Source: Pedobacter miscanthi (GTDB lineage: Bacteria; Bacteroidota; Bacteroidia; Sphingobacteriales; Sphingobacteriaceae). Taken from it: a DNA stretch of 64,000 nt. The translations under genes and the position numbers were made by a program. How positions within the stretch are numbered: position 1 is the first letter of the stretch; each line of letters starts with the position of its first letter. Shown piece after piece: positions 1 to 8,730 of this stretch. The notes under the pieces are model-generated. The model did no database searches. It was not told the origin of the DNA and was given only the letters and a program-made list of their open reading frames with translations. The stretch lies in the NCBI RefSeq assembly GCF_003315595.1, contig NZ_QNQU01000002.1:186001-250000 (forward strand). Direction: 5' to 3'.

Positions 1-295
1 GCTGTGGAGTAGCAAGCGAATCCCAATGCGAAAAATCGAGGGATTTTCTGCCGTCACGGATATGTGATGCCACCAGGAAATTAACCGGCGTTAGGCGATC
101 GAACCAACGCCATTGGGTTTGGTCAGAGTGACAGTCGAAACACGATGTTTCCAATATCTTTGCTATTTTTTGGGGTACACCAGTTAATGCTTTAGCCTGG
201 GGTGTTTTTGCTAAACTTATCTCTTCCGGCCTGATCAGTTGTGCCAGCAAAACCAGGGCAAGGATACAGAGCACGATTTTAAATTTGAGTTTCAT
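1..295 (-). CDS. Haem-binding domain protein, 3' part cut by window edge
   Basis: Reading the minus strand from the ATG at 295 gives an open frame to the window edge, about 98 residues. The N-terminus is a hydrophobic signal or anchor (KIVLCILALVLLAQLI). It is followed near residues 45-50 by a c-type haem-binding motif in the context TSCFDCHSDQTQW, and then PVNFLVASHIRDGR. This layout (anchor, CxxCH with nearby tryptophans, PV.fLv.hv..GR) is that of the small Haem_bd family of Bacteroidota, thought to be periplasmic cytochrome-like proteins. The C-terminus lies outside the window. The gene is divergent from the LytTR gene at 476. Family call is by motif recognition; biological role is unknown. 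Confidence 0.75.
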   Translation of the reverse strand, partial: MKLKFKIVLCILALVLLAQLIRPEEISLAKTPQAKALTGVPQKIAKILETSCFDCHSDQTQWRWFDRLTPVNFLVASHIRDGRKSLDFSHWDSLATPQ

Positions 296-475
296 GGATT
301 TTCTTTTTGATCAACCAAAATTAGTCATACAGCCTCCTTTAACCTATTATAGTTCTGCGAAAGGGATAAATTTAAGCTTAAAGGCGAATTAAGCGCTTTG
401 AATAATCCGATCTTTTTAAGACCTTGAGCCCGCAACTCCGGTTAAATTCAGTCTGGAGATTTTTTACCACCTCAC

Positions 476-1573
476 ATGTTAAAAGGGCGATTACATATTC
501 TACTTTTTGTTGCCGTAAGCATCACCGTAATGCTGATCAGTTACTTTTCTTTTCGTTACCTCTATAATAGCGCTGCTGAAAAACTATGGGCCAGCAAAAT
601 GGAATCGGGTGCCAGAGAAAGCAGGGAAATTGGCCGCTTACTCGAGCAACAACTGCAGAGTGGCCTTCCGCAGGAAAAGGTAATCCACAACCTGCAGCAA
701 AGCATAGAAAATACCGATACACAGGGCGAGTTTATCTGTATGTATGATAAAAACGGTATAGAACGCTGTCACCCCAACCCGGCTCTGATCGGGCAGAAAA
801 TAGCAGCAGGCAATTCGATGCTTCTATCTGGTAATGGATCAATTCCTTTTAACGAAGCCATTGCCCAACAAAAAAGTATTGGCGGTACGAGGAGTTTTCC
901 TAAGGCAAAAAACAGGAGTTCAGAAATCGTGAATATTTAGCCGGTTAAGGGCAGCGATTGGGTGGTGGCGGCACATGCCAATATTGAAGTACTACAAACA
1001 GAACTCTCTGGCCTTTATACCCGGTTTGTGGTTTGTTTTTTGGCTACGGCCCTGATTATTATTGGTAGCTGTTTATTGCTGATCAGACAGATTTACGGCA
1101 AGTATGAAAAAGCGGTTTCGCTGGAAATCAGCACCTTGAACGAAAAAGTAAATACCCTGGGCAGTTTAAATGAACAACTGGCTAAGCTACAGCAGGAAAA
1201 TGCGACTGTTAAGTTAAATCCAGACAAAGAAACTGTTCGGAAAAGAATTATCACCTATTTAAAAGATGAGTTGATCCATCTTGAGGTAACTGAAATTGCC
1301 TTTTTCTTTTTAGATGGCGCAACTGTAAATATCATAACGTATCACAACAAAAAATATTCGACCACATTAAGCCTGGATGAATTGATGAAACAGCTTGATG
1401 ACGAACTTTTTTACCGTGCCAACAGGCAGTTTATCATCAGCCTGAACTGCATTAAAACCATTTATGTTTATGGCAAAAATCAGTTAAAGATTGTGGTTTC
1501 GCCTGAACCCGAAGAAGCCATATTGATTAGTAAAAACAAGGTATCGGAATTTAAAAAATGGCTCGACCGGTAA
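476..1573 (+). pseudogene. LytTR-type membrane sensor/regulator interrupted by in-frame amber stop
   Basis: Two open frames, 476-940 and 962-1573, lie in the same reading frame and are separated only by a TAG codon at 938-940. Read through, they make one protein of about 365 residues: an N-terminal membrane segment (residues 7-27), an extracytoplasmic sensor region, a second membrane segment (FVVCFLATALIIIGSCLLLI), a coiled-coil stretch, and a C-terminal LytTR DNA-binding domain (FYRANRQFIISLNCI and the following residues). The text straight after the stop (PVKGSDWVVAAHANI) continues a typical Cache-like sensor strand, so the stop breaks a domain rather than separating two genes. The second half could start at the GTG at 962, but that would give half a sensor domain. 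A recent nonsense mutation is the simplest reading; a sequencing error or readthrough are alternatives. Confidence 0.75.
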
Positions 1574-1743
1574 TTTTTACTCAGAGAGAATCATTGTAAA
1601 GCAATTGCTAATACCTGCGCCTTTGAGGAAAGACATTACAACAGATTTTTTACAAAAACTGCGTTGTAGCGGGTAAAATAATTGTATTTCAGTTATAAAT
1701 TTATATTTTAGGCCATTCAACAACCTAATTAACTTCACATCCC

Positions 1744-2337
1744 ATGCCCATACTTCCGGAAAGCGGTTCAATGGTGAGCACCCCTGAAAATAAGGGTAAG
1801 GCTTTCGAACTGGCTTTTGAAAAATATTGGGCACAACTCTACCATCATGCCCTGCGCAAACTGAACGATCAGGACATGGCTGAAGACCTGATACAGGAAT
1901 GTTTTGTAGTGCTTTGGAACAACGGCGACATGCTGGCAAAGGAAAGCGAATTACAGGCTTATCTTTATGGTGTGCTCCGTCATAAAATTCTCGATGTTTA
2001 CCGGAAAGATGAAGTGCGTTTGCGTTATGCTGATCGTTTTGCTAAAAAACCTCAAAACTATGCCCTGGCTGCAGATGAGCAAATGATTGCAGGCGAACTT
2101 CAAAAAATCATCGATGAGGAACTTGCCCTGATGCCACCACGAATGGTCGAAATTTACCATCTTAAACGCGAACTTAAACTTTCGGTATCACAAATTGCTG
2201 AAAAACTGGGCATATCGGAGCAAACTGTCAAAAATCAGAGCCACCGTGCAGCCGAGCGTTTAAAACAACGCATCATGGCTTACGATTCTTCCCTGCTGAT
2301 GCTCGGAATCTCTATGCTTTTAAGGATAAAATCATAA
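1744..2337 (+). CDS. ECF RNA polymerase sigma factor, FecI type
   Basis: The 197-residue protein has the two regions of extracytoplasmic-function sigma factors. Region 2 lies around residues 25-90 (FEKYWAQLYHHALRKLNDQDMAEDLIQECFVVLW, broken here by description: helix pair with DMAEDLIQE). Region 4 lies around residues 125-180 (LPPRM.eIYhLkREL.LSvsqIAe.LGISEQTVKNQ). It directs RNA polymerase to target promoters. It is followed by a FecR anti-sigma gene and a TonB receptor with an STN signalling domain, the standard Bacteroidota cell-surface signalling layout. The start may be ATG 1744 or the in-frame ATG nine codons later. Confidence 0.9.
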   Translation: MPILPESGSMVSTPENKGKAFELAFEKYWAQLYHHALRKLNDQDMAEDLIQECFVVLWNNGDMLAKESELQAYLYGVLRHKILDVYRKDEVRLRYADRFAKKPQNYALAADEQMIAGELQKIIDEELALMPPRMVEIYHLKRELKLSVSQIAEKLGISEQTVKNQSHRAAERLKQRIMAYDSSLLMLGISMLLRIKS

Positions 2338-2459
2338 TACTGCCTTATCAATCTTTAATTTCTTTCTATAATTTTCTAATTCAAGGCTAATTCCAGCCGC
2401 TTATCCGATATATTTTAAAGTTTTTTTCAGTTTTCTTAAAAAAAATTAAAACCGGATGG

Positions 2460-2474
2460 TACTTTTTAAAAGTA
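2460..2474. promoter_or_regulatory. 15-bp palindrome upstream of fecR
   Basis: TACTTTTTAAAAGTA is a perfect inverted repeat (TACTTTT, centre T, AAAAGTA) 36 bases before the fecR start, in an AT-rich gap after the sigma gene. Its position suits a promoter or operator of the FecR/SusC/SusD operon. No function can be read from sequence alone. Confidence 0.35.
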
Positions 2475-2510
2475 TAAACGATATACCTTAAAACCTATAG
2501 AAAATTTAAC

Positions 2511-3650
2511 GTGCAACAAGAACTCATTAAAAAATATCTCGAAGGAACAGCAACTGAAGAAGAACGTACCGAAGTAGAATTCTGGTACGCTTCGGTACAG
2601 CTGCCTTTTCAGCAAGGGCGGGATCAGGATGCGGTCCGCTCGCGCATATATGCCAAAACGCAGCAAATGATTGCTGATGAACCAAAAGTAAAGCAATTTT
2701 CGTGGCTCAACTGGCGACTACTGAGTACCGCTGCAGCAATACTCCTCGTTGCAGGTATTGTTTTCGTGGTATTTAATAACCAACAGTCTGCAGAACGTAA
2801 CGCGCTGTTGGGAAATGCCCTGTTCAGAAATGATATTGCACCGGGTGGCGATCAGGCGGTGCTTACCCTTGCAGATGGACGAATAATATCGCTCGATACT
2901 GCTGCTGATGGCAAACTGGCTGGATTAACAGGTATAGAGATCAGTAAAAACAAGGGTGTAATTGTGTATTCGCCAGTAAGCGGGAATCTTTCATCAAACC
3001 GGTACAATACTTTAAGTACGCCTAAAGGTGCAAAATATGAACTGGTGCTGCCCGATGGATCACATGTATGGCTTAATGCGCTTTCGAGCATCCGTTATCC
3101 CGAAGTTTTTAATGCCAGCCAGCGTAATGTTGAAGTAAAGGGAGAAGCTTATTTCGAAGTGGCACACCTGGAAGCGAAAGATAAAAAATCGCGTATTCCG
3201 TTTGTTGTACAGGCCGGGAATGAACAGATTGAAGTATTGGGCACACATTTTAATGTGCATTATTATCAGGGCGACGCAATCCAGCTAACCACACTTCTTG
3301 AAGGTGCTGTAAAAGTTTCTTCAAAGGGAAAATCGGTGTTGTTATCGCCGGGTGAGGCTGCCGGTACTCAAAACGGAAAACAGGAAATCCAAAAATTCAC
3401 CAATGTAAATACTGAACTCGCTGTGGCCTGGAAAGAAGGTGAGTTTCAGTTTGAAGATGCTTCAGTACCCGAAATCATGAACCAGATTGCCCGTTGGTAC
3501 GATGTAGAAGTGATTTATCAGGGCGAAATCCCTCAGGAACACTTTAGTGGCAAGGTTTCAAGAACAGAAAACCTCTCGGAGGTAATCGAAATCCTAAAAC
3601 GCGGGGGAATCCGCTTTAAAATAAATGAACGTAAAATAATCGTCTATTAG
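2511..3650 (+). CDS. FecR family anti-sigma factor
   Basis: The 379-residue protein has a short cytoplasmic N-terminal domain that would bind the sigma factor (MQQELIKKYLEGTATEEE, FWYAS), one membrane segment near residues 69-89 (STAAAILLVAGIVFVVF), a periplasmic FecR domain (about 125-225: TPKGAKYELVLPDGSHVWLN, a canonical signature given here in part) and a C-terminal DUF4974/STN-like domain at about 310-379 (FQFEDASVPEIMNQIARWYDVEV). It holds the sigma factor until the receptor at 3819 reports ligand binding through TonB. The start is GTG 2511; the product then begins with the residues normal for the family. Confidence 0.93.
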   Translation: MQQELIKKYLEGTATEEERTEVEFWYASVQLPFQQGRDQDAVRSRIYAKTQQMIADEPKVKQFSWLNWRLLSTAAAILLVAGIVFVVFNNQQSAERNALLGNALFRNDIAPGGDQAVLTLADGRIISLDTAADGKLAGLTGIEISKNKGVIVYSPVSGNLSSNRYNTLSTPKGAKYELVLPDGSHVWLNALSSIRYPEVFNASQRNVEVKGEAYFEVAHLEAKDKKSRIPFVVQAGNEQIEVLGTHFNVHYYQGDAIQLTTLLEGAVKVSSKGKSVLLSPGEAAGTQNGKQEIQKFTNVNTELAVAWKEGEFQFEDASVPEIMNQIARWYDVEVIYQGEIPQEHFSGKVSRTENLSEVIEILKRGGIRFKINERKIIVY

Positions 3651-3721
3651 AAAAGAATAATACAAACACGATCCGAAACTGGCCAGGCTGGTAAAGGATT
3701 GCCGATTGTTTGACAAAAAAA

Positions 3722-3747
3722 CCGGAATGTGCGTCAACACATTCCGG
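3722..3747. other. Perfect 10-bp-stem hairpin between fecR and susC
   Basis: CCGGAATGTG (3722-3731) pairs fully with CACATTCCGG (3738-3747) around a 6-base loop. A run of seven A precedes it, so a U-tract would follow only on minus-strand RNA. On the plus-strand transcript it could act as a processing or stability element separating the regulatory genes from the highly expressed receptor gene. Confidence 0.45.
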
Positions 3748-3818
3748 ATAATACAGTCAGGCGTCGTTTTCAAAAATCGACTAATTTCTTATAACCATCA
3801 ACCCAACCAAACAAAAGT

Positions 3819-6800
3819 ATGCAAATTTCTACTTTGTATCAACCATGGTATGCAGTCACCAGATGCTACCATAAACTATCGAAGATAATGAAGATATTCA
3901 CACTGATCATGTTCGTTTGCTGTATACAGGTAAGCGCCACGGTATATAGTCAGAACATCAGTATCTCTGAAAAAAACATCAGTATTGAAAATCTCCTGGA
4001 GCGGATCGGAAGACAGACCAACCACACTTTCTTCTACAATTCGGGGCTTTTCAAAAATTACCCTTTGATTAAAGTAAGTTTAAAAGACGTTCCTTTAAAA
4101 GAGGCTTTAACCCGGATTTTATCGAGTGCCGACCTTGAATTTTCTATGGTAAACAATACCGTTGTGATCAGCAAGGCCGCTCCAAAACTCCTTGTGGAAA
4201 CCACTGGAATGAAAGCCGCCATCCTGGTTACAGGTAAAATTACAACCAAAGATGGCGGTGCATTGCCCGGCGTAACCATTACCGCAAAAGGTACCGGCGG
4301 TAAACAGGTGTGGATTTCGGATATTAAAGGAGCTTACACCGCACTGCTGGCCAATGGAAATACCAGCCTGGTATTCAGTTACCTGGGCTACCTCAGTAAA
4401 GAAGTTAAAATTACAGAAAGCCGCAGGCTGGATATTACCCTTGAAGAAAACAACAGTCAGCTCGATCAGGTACAGGTTTTGGCTTATACCACCACCTCTA
4501 AAAGATTGAGCACGGGTAATTCCTATACCATTACCAGCGAAGAACTGGCAAAAAGCCCTGTTCCCAATGTACTGCAGATGATCCAGAACAAGGTTCCGGG
4601 TTTACAGATTATACAAAATACAGGGCAGGTTGGCGGATCGTTTAATGTAAAAATCCGGGGCATTAACGGCTTCAATAATGTAGATCCTTTATATATTGTT
4701 GATGGGGTGCCCTACCCTGCCGGAGGAACCAATTTTAATCCTAACGGAACATCGGGCGGATTGCCTACGTTAAGCAATAACCGTGGTACAGGTACGCTTG
4801 CACAACAGGGTGGAAATGCCTTAAATTACCTGAATCCGGAAGATATTGAAAGCATCGACGTATTAAAGGATGCAGATGCAACCGCCATATACGGATCGAG
4901 GGGAGCTTATGGCGTAATTTTGATCACCACTAAAAAAGGCAGTTACAATAAAAACGGCGATCCTTCTTTAAATGTTAACCTTGACCGCAGTTTAAGTGTG
5001 GTGGGCACTTTTCCCGAATTACTGGGAACAGCAGACTACCTGATGTTACGCCGTGAAGCACTTAAAAATGATGGTTTGGCTGTTGGGCCAGCAGATCTTG
5101 ATCTTAACGGAACCTACCCACTGGATGCAGAAACCAACTGGTCTAAAGAACTTACCGATTACAAGGCCTGGAGTACCCGTGTAAACCTGCGTTACAGCGG
5201 TGGCAGCGAACTAAGCAGCTACTCAATGAGCGGCAGTTTTAATGATCAGGGTAATGTACTCCGATCTAAAGGATACAATCGTGATGGAGGTCTTAAAGTT
5301 GACCTTAGTACCAATACAAAAGATAGAAAATTCAATATAACGGTATCTACCCTGTTCAATTCTACAGTAAATACCATGTTGCCTTATGAGTTTTCGGGCG
5401 ATGCGGCAACTTTGCGTGCACCAAACGGGCCCTCGTATTTTAATCCCGACGGGAGTTTAAACTGGATTTCAAATGCCAATCCATACGCTTACATCAATAC
5501 CGATTACCGTGGCGTAACCAACAACCTTTTGGGTAATACCACTTTGCTTTACAAACCCGTAAAAGGCCTAACCATTAAAGCCCTTGTAGGTTATAACCTG
5601 CTTACGGGTAACGAGCTGCGCCAGGTTCCTACCACGGTATTTGCCCCGAATGATGTTGCTGCAACGGCTAAAGCCAATAGTGCAAGCAATGTTTACAACA
5701 TCCGCACCTGGTCTTTCGAACCTTATGCCAGTTATACCAGGGCATTGGGAAAACGCGGTAACATTACCGCCATTGCAGGTGCTACCTATCAGGATAAAAT
5801 GATTTATCAGAACCAGATTACCGGAACAGGTTTTGTGGCCGATGCCCGTTTAAATAACCCATCGGCAGGAACAACGGTAACCACCAACTTCAATAAATCG
5901 TTAACCCGTTATATGGGCTATTTTGGAAACCTGAACTATAACTGGGCGAATAAATACATCATTAACTTTAGTACGAGATATGATGGATCTACCAAATTTG
6001 CGCCGGAAAACCGTTCTGGCTGGTTTGGATCCGTTGGCGGAAGCTGGATCTTTAGCGAAGAAAAACTGATTAAAGAAAATCTTCCCTTCTTAAGTTTTGG
6101 TAAACTTCGTGCAAGTTATGGTACCACCGGAGGCGATGGCATACCAAATTATGCTTACCTGGCTACTTATTCAACCGGGACACCATATTTAAACAATACG
6201 GTTTTCACCACCAGCGCTTTAGCCAACAGCACCCTTCATTGGGAATCCAATAAAAAACAGGATTACGGAATTTCGCTCGGCTTTTTAAAAGACCGTATCC
6301 TGGTTGATGCCAGTTACTATAAAAATAAAGTTTCAGATCAGCTGATCGGTCAGCCTCTTTCCAATGTTACAGGATTTGCAACTGTTACGCTAAACTCGCC
6401 GGTTCTGATACAGAATACCGGACTTGAATTTAGCTTATCAAGTTCCAATATCCGTGGAAAAAACTTCAGCTGGTCTACCAGTGCGGTAATGACATTACCT
6501 AAAAGCAAAGTAATTTCGATGCCTGAACAGTATCTTACCCCAAGCTTTAACTATGCATTGGGTAAATCGGTCAGCAACATCAAGGTTTATAATTATGTGG
6601 GCGTTAATCCCCAAACAGGTGAATACAACTACCTTAATGCTGCAGGTGTGCAAGGTGCCTATTTAACTGGGTTAACCGTTAACGATAAAACCATTAATAT
6701 AGATCTTGCACCCCGTTATTTCGGAAGTGTTTCCAACTCGTTCACGTACAAAACTATCTCTTTAGATTTTTCGGTAGCACTGGTCAACAAAATGGGTAGT

Positions 6801-7193
6801 AATTTTCAGGGACAATTGAGTTACCTGCCTGGCTATTTTGACCGTAATACTACTACATGGGCGCTAGATCGCTGGCAGAAACCTGGTGATGAAACAAACG
6901 TACCCAAAGCAACAACAAGTTTTATTAGCAGTGCCTTTGGCACATCTATATTCAGACAGAGTTCCGGTGCTTACGAACGTGTTACCTATGCCCGTTTGCA
7001 GAACCTGAGTTTATCTTATTCGTTACCTAAGGAATACCTGAAAAGGCTGCACGTAAACAACCTTCGCGTTACGCTGCAGGGACAAAACCTCTTAACGATT
7101 TCAAAATACCGCGATCTGGATCCCGAAAATCTCTCTCTGATTTCCCTTCCGCCTTTAAAAGTATTTAACCTTGGTTTAAACGTTACGCTTTAA
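3819..7193 (+). CDS. SusC/RagA TonB-dependent receptor with STN signalling domain
   Basis: This 1124-residue outer-membrane receptor carries an extended Sphingobacteriales-type leader with its hydrophobic core at residues 24-44, then an STN domain (about 50-105: ISIENLLERIGRQTNHTFFY), a carboxypeptidase-like barrel (about 135-215), a plug (LQMIQNKVPGLQI, IRGINGFNNVDPLYIVDGVPYP in part), and a beta barrel ending NLGLNVTL. The STN domain would contact FecR in the periplasm and release the sigma factor encoded at 1744, so the receptor regulates its own locus. The SusD partner follows 11 bases downstream. The nutrient is unknown; the following proteases make a peptide or protein substrate possible. 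Confidence 0.95.
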   Translation: MQISTLYQPWYAVTRCYHKLSKIMKIFTLIMFVCCIQVSATVYSQNISISEKNISIENLLERIGRQTNHTFFYNSGLFKNYPLIKVSLKDVPLKEALTRILSSADLEFSMVNNTVVISKAAPKLLVETTGMKAAILVTGKITTKDGGALPGVTITAKGTGGKQVWISDIKGAYTALLANGNTSLVFSYLGYLSKEVKITESRRLDITLEENNSQLDQVQVLAYTTTSKRLSTGNSYTITSEELAKSPVPNVLQMIQNKVPGLQIIQNTGQVGGSFNVKIRGINGFNNVDPLYIVDGVPYPAGGTNFNPNGTSGGLPTLSNNRGTGTLAQQGGNALNYLNPEDIESIDVLKDADATAIYGSRGAYGVILITTKKGSYNKNGDPSLNVNLDRSLSVVGTFPELLGTADYLMLRREALKNDGLAVGPADLDLNGTYPLDAETNWSKELTDYKAWSTRVNLRYSGGSELSSYSMSGSFNDQGNVLRSKGYNRDGGLKVDLSTNTKDRKFNITVSTLFNSTVNTMLPYEFSGDAATLRAPNGPSYFNPDGSLNWISNANPYAYINTDYRGVTNNLLGNTTLLYKPVKGLTIKALVGYNLLTGNELRQVPTTVFAPNDVAATAKANSASNVYNIRTWSFEPYASYTRALGKRGNITAIAGATYQDKMIYQNQITGTGFVADARLNNPSAGTTVTTNFNKSLTRYMGYFGNLNYNWANKYIINFSTRYDGSTKFAPENRSGWFGSVGGSWIFSEEKLIKENLPFLSFGKLRASYGTTGGDGIPNYAYLATYSTGTPYLNNTVFTTSALANSTLHWESNKKQDYGISLGFLKDRILVDASYYKNKVSDQLIGQPLSNVTGFATVTLNSPVLIQNTGLEFSLSSSNIRGKNFSWSTSAVMTLPKSKVISMPEQYLTPSFNYALGKSVSNIKVYNYVGVNPQTGEYNYLNAAGVQGAYLTGLTVNDKTINIDLAPRYFGSVSNSFTYKTISLDFSVALVNKMGSNFQGQLSYLPGYFDRNTTTWALDRWQKPGDETNVPKATTSFISSAFGTSIFRQSSGAYERVTYARLQNLSLSYSLPKEYLKRLHVNNLRVTLQGQNLLTISKYRDLDPENLSLISLPPLKVFNLGLNVTL

Positions 7194-7204
7194 TTTTCAA
7201 CGAT

Positions 7205-8683
7205 ATGAAAACTATTCAAATCTATATATTCACAGCCCTTGCACTTTTCGGTATACTTTTGAGTGGCTGTAAAAAGTTTTTGGAAATCCCGTTACCTACC
7301 GATCGCTTTGCTACAGAAGGTGCTTACCTGAACGATAATTCGACAGGCGCAGTACTTACCGGTATTTTTAGCACCGCGGCCGGAAGTATACTTTATAACG
7401 GAGCAAGTACACAATACGAAACGATCGGTTTCCGTACCGGTTTATATGCCGATGATTTAACACAGATACAGGCAGCCAGCGTAAATGCTATTGCGGCTAC
7501 TACCTCGCAGTTTTACCTCAACGGACTTACTTCAACCAATTCAACACAATGGATTACACTTTATCGTCAGGTTTACAATTGCAACCTTACCATAGAGAAT
7601 GTTGAATCGCATAAAGGCAATCTTGCCCGTTACAACCAGTGGATGGGTGAAGCATTGTTTATGCGTGCCTTTAGTTATTTTGATCTGGTAAACCTATACG
7701 GCGATGTTCCGCTGGCATTAAGTTCAGATTATTCTATAACCAATTTTCTTCCAAGGGCACCAAAGGCACAGGTATATGCACAAATGGCCGCCGACCTTGT
7801 AAAAGCCGAAAGTTTATTGGGAGAAACCTATCTTGACGGCCTCAGCGCAACTACCCCCAACCGCACACGCCCCAATAAATTCGCAGCTGCTGCATTACTT
7901 GCGCGTGTGTATTTATACATGGAAAATTATGCCGGAGCAGAAGCTGAAGCCACCAAAGTAATTGCCAATAGCGCGCTTTACCAGTTGCCCGCACTTACCA
8001 ATGTGTTTTTAGCCAACAGCAACGAAACCATCTGGGCCATTGCGCCGGTTACAGGAAGCGTGGTACGCGATTATTACCTGTATACCACTGCTCCTGCTGT
8101 AAACGCAACACAGGTTGCATTGGCCAATATCAGTCCGGGTACCATGAGCGCTTCACTATTAAACAGTTTTGAGGCCAATGACCAAAGAATTGCAAATTGG
8201 ACCGTTTTAAAAACCACCTCCACCGCACCGGTAAACGGTCAGTTTTATTATCCTGCTAAATATAAATCGGTGGTAAACGGAACCGAATTTTTGATCCAGC
8301 TCCGTCTTGCAGAACAATATCTCATCCGCGCAGAAGCACGTTTAAAACAAAATAATAATGTAACCGCAGCGGTACAGGATCTTAATTTGATACGCCAAAG
8401 GGCCAGACCAGCTACTCCTGCGGGTGCCCTTCCCGATTATCCAGCAACAATTTCGCCTGATGCCTGTATGGATGCCATTTTAAAGGAAAGACGCACAGAA
8501 CTTTTCAGCGAATCAGGTCACCGTTTTTACGACCTGAAACGCACCGGTAGAATTGATGCAGTGATGACGGCTGCCGCAACCATAAAAGGCAGCACCTGGG
8601 CAAGCTGGAAACAAATCTGGCCGATCCCGTTAAACGATATCCAATTAAACCCGAATTTAACCCAGGCACCAAATTACCAGTAA
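7205..8683 (+). CDS. SusD/RagB family surface nutrient-binding lipoprotein
   Basis: A 492-residue lipoprotein with lipobox LLSGC (cysteine near residue 22) followed by KKFLEIPLPTDRF. The alpha-helical TPR-like SusD core includes WMGEALFMRAFSYFDLVNLYGDVPL (motif RAF.YFDL.NLYGDVPL), and the conserved C-terminal part has LIRAEARLKQ, LNLIRQRA and ERRTELFSESGHRFYDLKRTG. It caps the SusC barrel at 3819 and captures ligand. At 492 residues it is ordinary for the family. Confidence 0.95.
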   Translation: MKTIQIYIFTALALFGILLSGCKKFLEIPLPTDRFATEGAYLNDNSTGAVLTGIFSTAAGSILYNGASTQYETIGFRTGLYADDLTQIQAASVNAIAATTSQFYLNGLTSTNSTQWITLYRQVYNCNLTIENVESHKGNLARYNQWMGEALFMRAFSYFDLVNLYGDVPLALSSDYSITNFLPRAPKAQVYAQMAADLVKAESLLGETYLDGLSATTPNRTRPNKFAAAALLARVYLYMENYAGAEAEATKVIANSALYQLPALTNVFLANSNETIWAIAPVTGSVVRDYYLYTTAPAVNATQVALANISPGTMSASLLNSFEANDQRIANWTVLKTTSTAPVNGQFYYPAKYKSVVNGTEFLIQLRLAEQYLIRAEARLKQNNNVTAAVQDLNLIRQRARPATPAGALPDYPATISPDACMDAILKERRTELFSESGHRFYDLKRTGRIDAVMTAAATIKGSTWASWKQIWPIPLNDIQLNPNLTQAPNYQ

Positions 8684-8689
8684 CACCTT

Positions 8690-8716
8690 TCAGGCTGCTG
8701 TATTCCGGTAGCCTGA
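8690..8716 (+). other. Hairpin between susD and the protease genes
   Basis: TCAGGCT (8690-8696) pairs with AGCCTGA (8710-8716) right after the susD stop and before the ATG at 8731, followed by only three T. It could weakly attenuate transcription into the protease genes or protect the 3' end of the upstream mRNA. Confidence 0.35.
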
Positions 8717-8730
8717 TTTAACAAACCTTC

